From NCBI GenBank assembly GCA_016206385.1, contig JACQRS010000392.1, positions 1-8,342 of the forward strand: DNA of 8,342 bases. Direction: 5' to 3'. Numbering within the stretch: position 1 is the first letter of the stretch; each line of letters opens with the position of its first letter. Of the stretch, positions 1 through 3,967 are shown one piece after another. The translations under genes were made by a program, and so were the position numbers. The stretch is from Candidatus Rokuibacteriota bacterium (GTDB taxonomy: Bacteria > Methylomirabilota > Methylomirabilia > Rokubacteriales > CSP1-6). A model generated the notes under the pieces. The model was not told the origin of the DNA. It worked only from the letters and a program-made list of their open reading frames with translations, and did no database searches.

Positions 1-56
1 ACGGGACCCTGACGCCTGTGGGGACGGAGCACTCTACGTGTGGCGGGGCCTAAACT

Positions 57-1157
57 TCAATACGCTTGTCCGGGTTCTTGTTCCTGATCGGAAGCGGCAT
101 CCCGAGGAGTTGTTGTTTGCTCCAGAATCACACTCGCGGAAACACCGGACAGGAGTGCGTCGGTAATCTTCCGGACGCGGACCAGTCGCTCACTAGATGG
201 CGGATGGACCGCAAAAAGGCCGGCCGTCGTGAGACTGGGAAGTTCCACGGCGAGCCGCTCCCAAACCTCGCTGCCCGCCCGAGGGTCGTAGCCTGCCGCA
301 TGCGCGTACAGGAGCGCAAAGATGTCGGCCTCGCGTTCCATGTCCCGGTCAACCTTGTTCACCGCCATTCCGAAGAGATTGGCAAAGAGCCTCTCGATGA
401 CATTGGTGATAAGTCTCTGATTTCCTGGAGCAACCAAACTCGCCAACGCTCCCAGGATGGTACTGGGGAGCGTAAGCGCCACTCTTCCGAAGGTGTGTCG
501 CTTGGTAATGTGTGCGAGCTCGTGCCCGACGACAATGGCGAGTTCATCGTCTGAACGAAGAAAACGAAGCATGCCCGTCGTTACCGTAATGGTTCCTTGT
601 GTTGCGAACGCGTCTACCGCATTGTCCTCTACAACCCTGAACTCTACGTTCCAGGGAAGATGCTCCACCTCTATCGAAGCTTCCACAAGCGATTCACCGC
701 GGTGGACCCACACAGGCGTTGGACCTCTGAGCTCCAACTCGGCAAGGGTTGAAAGGTCCTCAGGCGTCGTCATGGTCTTTTGGCCAATTTTCTCTATGTA
801 ATCGCCGGCCTGTAGCCCTCCCCGTGCGGCTGGCCCTCCCGGCACAATCCCCAGGATTAACACTCCTTCCCGCTTTGGAACCTCGAAGGTGTCCGCCAGG
901 ATGTCGGTCGCTTCCCCTACGAGGAGGCCAAGGTAGGGAGCGGTTCGATCCTGCTCTGGCAGGGCCTTGAGCAAGCGCGTTCCCACAACTTGGAGCCGGA
1001 GGTTTTGATCGATGAAAAAGCGAGTCGATTTCGCCCGCAGAACTTTCTCAAAGGCATCGATCTCTGGCGAGGCAAGATCCGGACCGATTGTGGCACAGGC
1101 ATACAGTGCTGAAGCTACGAGCGCGAACCATATCGGAAGGAAACGGGGTCCTTTCAT
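57..1157 (-). CDS. PDZ-domain M48 family zinc metallopeptidase, predicted lipoprotein
   Basis: A 366-residue protein, probably an envelope quality-control protease. Residues 1-20 are a hydrophobic signal peptide ending L18-Y19-A20-C21, a relaxed lipobox, so the mature protein is probably lipid-anchored at C21. A PDZ-like domain spans about 75-166, with a carboxylate-loop-like YLGLLV and a GGLQAGDYI core. The M48 peptidase domain follows: zinc motif HELAH at 212-216 (H212 and H216 ligands, E213 catalytic), third ligand E274 in EREAD, and the family's late HPPSSERL motif near 318-325. All catalytic residues are present, so it should be active. PDZ ahead of M48 differs from the plain LoiP-like layout. 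The substrate is unknown; misfolded outer-membrane proteins are a guess from the family. It is transcribed away from the exporter, with an approximately 160-base leader from a good promoter. The ATG at 1157 has only a weak AGG beside it. GC is lower than in the other genes (32/60 in 601-660). Confidence 0.93.
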   Translation of the reverse strand: MKGPRFLPIWFALVASALYACATIGPDLASPEIDAFEKVLRAKSTRFFIDQNLRLQVVGTRLLKALPEQDRTAPYLGLLVGEATDILADTFEVPKREGVLILGIVPGGPAARGGLQAGDYIEKIGQKTMTTPEDLSTLAELELRGPTPVWVHRGESLVEASIEVEHLPWNVEFRVVEDNAVDAFATQGTITVTTGMLRFLRSDDELAIVVGHELAHITKRHTFGRVALTLPSTILGALASLVAPGNQRLITNVIERLFANLFGMAVNKVDRDMEREADIFALLYAHAAGYDPRAGSEVWERLAVELPSLTTAGLFAVHPPSSERLVRVRKITDALLSGVSASVILEQTTTPRDAASDQEQEPGQAY

Positions 1158-1183
1158 CCTGGTGCTCTATGCTGGGGTGGCCT

Positions 1184-1285
1184 CTAACCCCGGGATGAGG
1201 AAGCGCGGATGCATGCCGGCGCTCCGATCAGCATACTGACCAACGAGGTCATCGAAAAGTTGTCCTGGAACCCCATCCGGGGCAT
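1184..1285 (-). CDS. Possible leader peptide (33 aa) upstream of the peptidase
   Basis: A small ORF starting ATG at 1285 and ending TAG at 1184, inside the predicted 5' leader of the peptidase mRNA. A GGGGAGG Shine-Dalgarno lies 5 bases before the ATG, a better ribosome site than the peptidase itself has. The peptide begins MPRMGFQDNF and ends ASSSRG; it has one Cys and no run of a single amino acid that would point to attenuation. Its stop is 26 bases before the peptidase ATG. It overlaps the plus-strand small ORF, so at most one is likely to be real. I do not recognise it. Confidence 0.22.
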   Translation of the reverse strand: MPRMGFQDNFSMTSLVSMLIGAPACIRASSSRG

Positions 1286-1343
1286 GGTTGCCTCCCCTGA
1301 GGACTGCATATTCGCCCATACAAAAACTGTATGCTCGTTCTAG
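1209..1343 (+). CDS. Possible small protein (44 aa) or remnant of a gene, unknown function
   Basis: An ORF of 44 codons from ATG 1209 to TAG 1341-1343. An AGGAAG Shine-Dalgarno (1198-1203) lies 5 bases before the start. The protein is mixed and globular-looking: it starts MHAGAPISILTNEVIEKL, then has WNPIRG, a SPEDC motif and a second Cys near the end. Third positions are G or C in 32 of 44 codons, and more strongly so in the first 33. A stop at 1185-1187 closes the frame upstream. I do not recognise the family. It could be a true small gene, the degraded end of a larger gene, or chance. It runs against the predicted peptidase promoter and leader, so expression would be antisense to them. Confidence 0.3.
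   Translation: MHAGAPISILTNEVIEKLSWNPIRGMVASPEDCIFAHTKTVCSF
1317..1333. repeat. Inverted repeat CATACA-N5-TGTATG, possible operator
   Basis: A perfect 6-bp dyad with a 5-base centre (AAAAC). It overlaps the -10 box of the minus-strand promoter (1326-1331) and extends to its expected start site. This is where a repressor would bind. A 6-bp dyad alone can arise by chance in a region this size; its position makes it worth noting. Confidence 0.4.
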
Positions 1344-1354
1344 AGAGCCGTCAA
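1326..1354 (-). promoter_or_regulatory. Sigma70-like promoter for the M48 peptidase
   Basis: Read on the minus strand: -35 TTGACG (1354-1349, 5 of 6 to consensus), a spacer of exactly 17 bases, and -10 TACAGT (1331-1326, 4 of 6). The predicted start of transcription is near 1319, giving a leader of about 160 bases before the peptidase ATG. It is the best promoter match I find in the window. Confidence 0.6.
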
Positions 1355-1368
1355 GGAGGGCGCTTGAC
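1350..1368. repeat. Inverted repeat GTCAAG-N7-CTTGAC over the -35 box
   Basis: A perfect 6-bp dyad with a 7-base centre. Its left arm contains most of the peptidase -35 box read on the minus strand. Its right arm makes a TTGACC on the plus strand (1364-1369), but no acceptable -10 lies 16-18 bases after that. The dyad may be an operator, or simply two back-to-back -35-like sequences. Confidence 0.35.
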
Positions 1369-1482
1369 CCCTAACGGGTCCGCGTCCTTCACGCACTTGC
1401 ACCCCCGGGGCGACTGCCGGGCCGTGACGCCTTGGACGACGCTTCGCAACCATACGCGAGAGTGGACTCTAAATGCCTGACT

Positions 1483-1512
1483 TTGCTCCCTCGAGACTCA
1501 ATCTGGTACCAT
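1483..1512 (+). promoter_or_regulatory. Possible promoter giving a leaderless exporter mRNA
   Basis: TTGCTC (1483-1488), an 18-base gap, then TACCAT (1507-1512) preceded by TG at 1504-1505 as in an extended -10. Transcription would start at about 1519-1522, almost on the ATG at 1522. The ATPase gene has no clear Shine-Dalgarno, which agrees with a leaderless message. The hexamer matches are only moderate. Confidence 0.35.
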
Positions 1513-1521
1513 GAACGAGCC

Positions 1522-2454
1522 ATGCTCGCGGTGGAGGCCCACGGGCTGACGAAGACGTTCCGAAGCGTGTTCTCGCGCCGGAGCACGACGGCGCTCCTCG
1601 ACGTGAGCCTGGCGGTGCCGCGCGGGATGGTCTTCGGGCTCCTCGGGCCCAACGGGGCGGGCAAGACCACGCTCCTCTCCATCCTGGCGACCCTCCTCCT
1701 GCCCGACCGCGGACGTGCGAGCGTCCTGGGGCACGACGTGATCCGTGAGGCGGCGCGGATCCGGCAGAAGGTCAACATGGCGAGCGGGAATGCCAGCTTC
1801 CTGTGGAGTCTCCGTCCAGGGGAGATCCTGACCTTCTACGGGCGCCTCTACGGTCTCTACGGGATGCGGCTGCGCCGGCGGGTGGACGACCTGATCGGGC
1901 TGTGCGAGCTGGCGGACCATCTCAAGACTCCCTACAACGAGCTCTCCACGGGCATCAAGCAGCGGCTGAACCTGGCCAAGTCGCTTCTCAACGATCCCGA
2001 GCTGCTCTTCCTTGACGAGCCGACGCTCGGGCTGGACCCGGACATCTCGATCAGGCTCCGGGCTCAGATCGCGGCGCTCCGGAGGGAGCGAGGCACCACC
2101 ATCCTCCTCACTACCCATTACATGCGGGAGGCCGAGGAGCTCTGCGACGAGATCGCCTTTATCAAGGGTGGGCAGATCTTGGCCCGCGGCACCGCGGATC
2201 AGCTCAAGCGTCAGATCCGGATCGGCGAGGTGATCTCGCTCCGGCTGGAGGGCGGAGCATGGGAGGAGCTGGGGGCACTTCCGGGGATCCTCGGGTTCGT
2301 GTCCAAGGACGACCGTGTGGAGTGCACGGTGGACTCGGCGGTGGAACGCCTTCCCACCATCCTGCGCTGGCTTCACGAGCGGAACGTGGCGGTGCGGCAC
2401 GTGGACGTGCGCGAGCCGGAGCTGGAGGAGGTCTTCGTTGAGCTGGCGAAGTGA
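1522..2454 (+). CDS. ABC-2 type exporter, ATP-binding protein
   Basis: The 310-residue cytoplasmic ATPase of an export ABC transporter; it powers the permease encoded just downstream. Visible motifs: Walker A GPNGAGKT (42-49), signature LSTGIKQR (131-138), Walker B LLFLDEP (151-157), D-loop LDPD (161-164) and H-loop His189. The signature has LSTG in place of LSGG, common in this export subfamily. At the Q-loop the sequence reads SGNASFLW (88-95), with no Gln where most ABC ATPases have one. The last 90 residues form the usual accessory domain of DrrA/NodI-like proteins, ending LEEVFVELAK. I chose ATG 1522 because MLAVEAHGLTKTF is a typical family start; the frame is open back to a TTG at 1432, but those 30 residues look unrelated. 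The transported substrate cannot be read from the sequence. Confidence 0.92.
   Translation: MLAVEAHGLTKTFRSVFSRRSTTALLDVSLAVPRGMVFGLLGPNGAGKTTLLSILATLLLPDRGRASVLGHDVIREAARIRQKVNMASGNASFLWSLRPGEILTFYGRLYGLYGMRLRRRVDDLIGLCELADHLKTPYNELSTGIKQRLNLAKSLLNDPELLFLDEPTLGLDPDISIRLRAQIAALRRERGTTILLTTHYMREAEELCDEIAFIKGGQILARGTADQLKRQIRIGEVISLRLEGGAWEELGALPGILGFVSKDDRVECTVDSAVERLPTILRWLHERNVAVRHVDVREPELEEVFVELAK
2424..2431 (+). promoter_or_regulatory. Ribosome-binding site GGAGGAGG deciding the permease start
   Basis: An 8-base purine run, 6 bases before TTG 2438. It lies inside the end of the ATPase gene, where it also encodes conserved Glu residues (LEEVF), so it could be there for coding reasons alone. 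It favours TTG 2438 over GTG 2459, which has only CGAAG or GAGG at less favourable distance. Confidence 0.45.
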
Positions 2455-3232
2455 GGCGGTGAGGATCTACGCCTTCGCCCACCGGAGCCTGCTCATGGCC
2501 GGCCGCAACGTCTTCTTCGTCTTCGAGCTGGTCTTCTGGCCGTTGATCGGCGTGGTCTCCATCGGCCTGATGACGCGCTTTCTGGACCTCTCCCCGGAGG
2601 ACTCCGCCTTCGTCCTCGTCGGCACCATGGCGCTGTCCACCGTGCAGGTGTGCCAGCTCGACGTCACCTATGCGCTTCTCTTCGACATCTGGTCCAAGAG
2701 CGTGAAGCACCAGTTTCTCGCCCCGATTGCGATTCGCCACCTCGCCCTCGGCGCCTGGCTCGTGGGGGTGGGGCGAGGGCTCGTGGTCTTCGCGCTCCTG
2801 GCCGCGGTCAGCCACTGGGCCTTCGGCTTCAATTTCCTGGCGCCCGGTTGGGTGACGCTCGCGCTCTTTCTCCTGGGGTGCTTTCTGACCGCGGCCGCGG
2901 TTGGGTTCTTCGTCTGCGCCCTGGTGGTGCTCTTCGGCACGCGCGCCGAGGTCTCGGCCTGGTCAGCGGTGAACCTGGTGCTGGTTCTCTGCGGGATCTA
3001 CTACCCGGTCTCCGTCCTGCCGGAGCCCGTGGCGGGGCTGGCGGCCGCGATCCCGCTCACCTACTTCCTCGACGCCTTCCGCGCACCCTACGGCTTCCCC
3101 CCCCAGTTTCAGTGGCCGTGGCTCTGGGGCTTTGCCCTCTCCGCGGGCTACCTGGCCCTGGGTCACTGGGCGCTGGCCGCCGCCATCACCCGCTCACGCC
3201 GGACCGGCCTCCTCCTCAAGCTTTCCGAGTAG
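2438..3232 (+). CDS. ABC-2 type exporter, membrane permease
   Basis: An integral membrane protein of about 264 residues, the transmembrane partner of the preceding ATPase. About six hydrophobic helices are visible, at roughly residues 24-46, 56-76, 102-124, 136-163, 170-192 and 230-252. The family signature occurs near the fifth helix: GIYYPVSVLP followed by IPLTYFLDAFR. Length fits the ABC-2 permease family. Two starts are plausible. TTG 2438 overlaps the ATPase stop by 17 bases and has a strong Shine-Dalgarno; GTG 2459 begins 4 bases after the ATPase stop. I prefer TTG 2438, whose product begins MSWRSEAVRIYAF. Overlap or near-contact implies translational coupling and one message with the ATPase. 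A run of eight C at 3097-3104 does not break the frame. Confidence 0.9.
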   Translation: MSWRSEAVRIYAFAHRSLLMAGRNVFFVFELVFWPLIGVVSIGLMTRFLDLSPEDSAFVLVGTMALSTVQVCQLDVTYALLFDIWSKSVKHQFLAPIAIRHLALGAWLVGVGRGLVVFALLAAVSHWAFGFNFLAPGWVTLALFLLGCFLTAAAVGFFVCALVVLFGTRAEVSAWSAVNLVLVLCGIYYPVSVLPEPVAGLAAAIPLTYFLDAFRAPYGFPPQFQWPWLWGFALSAGYLALGHWALAAAITRSRRTGLLLKLSE

Positions 3233-3251
3233 CCCCGGGTCGGTTTCTGTC

Positions 3252-3281
3252 TTGCTGACCGCCGGGCGTCCGTGGTACTTT
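3252..3281 (+). promoter_or_regulatory. Possible promoter for the AhpD-like gene
   Basis: TTGCTG (3252-3257), an 18-base gap and TACTTT (3276-3281), with TG at 3273-3274. The layout and the shared TGGTAC block match the candidate promoter at 1483-1512, which raises confidence slightly in both. The leader to ATG 3344 would be about 55 bases. Confidence 0.33.
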
Positions 3282-3330
3282 CGCGCCAGAAAAAATCCGC
3301 CCGTGTTCCATTTCGCAAGTGACCTCTTTG

Positions 3331-3336
3331 AGGAGG
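3331..3336 (+). promoter_or_regulatory. Strong ribosome-binding site AGGAGG
   Basis: A perfect AGGAGG, 7 bases before ATG 3344. It rules out the out-of-frame ATG at 3339, only 2 bases away, as the start. Confidence 0.8.
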
Positions 3337-3343
3337 ACATGCT

Positions 3344-3886
3344 ATGGCATTCTTCGACCTTCCGTCCGACGAGGAACTCTCCCCGGAAGTCCGACAGATG
3401 CTCCAGGATTACGCCCGCCTGACGGGGAAGGAGGCGCCTCCCCCGACGTGGCGGGCCTTCGCTCGCTCCCCGAAGATCGTCGAGGCGCGCCTCAAGGCCG
3501 CGCAGAACATCGGCTTTCACCTCCCCGGCTTCTCCTGGGACGCCGAAATGTTCGCGTTGATGTTGATCGCTCACGCCAAGCGCTGCCAGACTTGCTTCGG
3601 GGCCTCGCGGCTGGAGCTGGACAAGCTCGGGTTCGACGAAACGACGCTTGACGGCATCTGCGCGAACCCCGGGATGCTTCCACTCAAGGGGCGCAACCGC
3701 CTGTTCGTCGAGTACGCGCTGAAGGTCGCCACCGATTCGGTGGACCTGAAGCCCAAGGACTTCCGCGAGATGGAAGCCAAGGGCTTCTCGAAGGACGAGA
3801 TCCAGCAGATCATCGCCTTTGCAGCGTATTGGACCATGCACATCGTCTTTACCCAGTCCATGTACGCCGCCCTCGCCGAGGAGTGA
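3344..3886 (+). CDS. AhpD-like / carboxymuconolactone decarboxylase family protein
   Basis: A 180-residue, mostly helical, soluble protein of the AhpD-like superfamily, whose members include peroxidase partners (AhpD) and ring-cleavage decarboxylases. The core motif is E68, C81-Q-T-C84, giving a redox CxxC at the start of a helix. In AhpD the motif is E-X11-CxxC-X3-H; here the residue four after the second Cys is S88 rather than His, and the Glu spacing is one longer. The CxxC could still act in thiol redox chemistry, but proton relay would differ. This resembles the general CMD-family proteins of unknown substrate more than true AhpD, and no ahpC lies nearby. A repeat-like second helical part follows, ending with EIQQIIAFAAYW, as in family members. 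It has its own strong ribosome site and probably its own promoter. Whether it shares a message with the exporter is unclear. Confidence 0.85.
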   Translation: MAFFDLPSDEELSPEVRQMLQDYARLTGKEAPPPTWRAFARSPKIVEARLKAAQNIGFHLPGFSWDAEMFALMLIAHAKRCQTCFGASRLELDKLGFDETTLDGICANPGMLPLKGRNRLFVEYALKVATDSVDLKPKDFREMEAKGFSKDEIQQIIAFAAYWTMHIVFTQSMYAALAEE

Positions 3887-3952
3887 CGAGTAGCAGGCCC
3901 TCCATGGCGTCTTCGAAGTGCCGCCGTCCCGGATTGGATGCGCCAGGCACCT

Positions 3953-3958
3953 GAGGAG
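3953..3958 (+). promoter_or_regulatory. Ribosome-binding site GAGGAG for a GTG start
   Basis: GAGGAG, 9 bases before GTG 3968. It supports GTG 3968 as the cyclase start, and the zinc-ribbon cysteines begin at residue 3 of that start. Confidence 0.6.
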
Positions 3959-3967
3959 TAACGCGCG

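Larger units (their letters stand above)
1158..1521. other. Divergent intergenic control region
   Basis: These 364 bases separate the leftward peptidase from the rightward exporter. They hold a strong minus-strand promoter (1326-1354), two 6-bp dyads over it (1317-1333 and 1350-1368), a weaker 5-bp dyad GACCC-N5-GGGTC (1366-1370 with 1376-1380), two small overlapping antisense ORFs (1209-1343 plus, 1184-1285 minus) and a weak plus-strand promoter beside the exporter start (1483-1512). From 1381 to 1482 I see nothing else. No tRNA or intrinsic terminator is visible. Confidence 0.7.
3233..3343 (+). other. Intergenic region between exporter and CxxC protein
   Basis: 111 bases. CCCGGGTC (3234-3241) can pair with GACC-gc-CGGG (3257-3266), an 8-bp stem with a 2-base bulge and a 15-base loop. 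No T-run follows, so it is a poor intrinsic terminator. The right arm overlaps a possible -35 box. The region ends in the strong ribosome site of the next gene. Confidence 0.35.

Noticed and set aside
1..56. RNA gene or terminator at the left edge
   Set aside because: No cloverleaf, hairpin or T-run is visible in these 56 bases.
1364..1392. Plus-strand TTGACC as -35 for the exporter
   Set aside because: At 17 or 18 bases the -10 would be CTTCAC or TTCACG, which is not acceptable.
1432..1521. TTG 1432 as the true ATPase start
   Set aside because: The added 30 residues look unrelated to ABC ATPases, whereas ATG 1522 gives the usual N-terminus.
1498..2400. 300-codon open frame on the minus strand across the ATPase gene
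   Set aside because: It is antisense to a gene with all ABC ATPase motifs, and its Pro/Gly/Arg/His-rich product has no recognisable domain; long antisense frames are expected in GC-rich codons.
2204..2815. 203-codon minus-strand frame across the exporter genes
   Set aside because: Low-complexity Pro/Arg/Glu-rich translation, antisense to the ATPase and permease.
3097..3104. Run of eight C as a frameshift site in the permease
   Set aside because: The frame continues intact with family-specific sequence on both sides; nothing suggests slippage.
3234..3266. Stem-loop after the permease as a terminator
   Set aside because: The stem has a bulge and a 15-base loop, and no T-run follows, so an intrinsic terminator is not supported.
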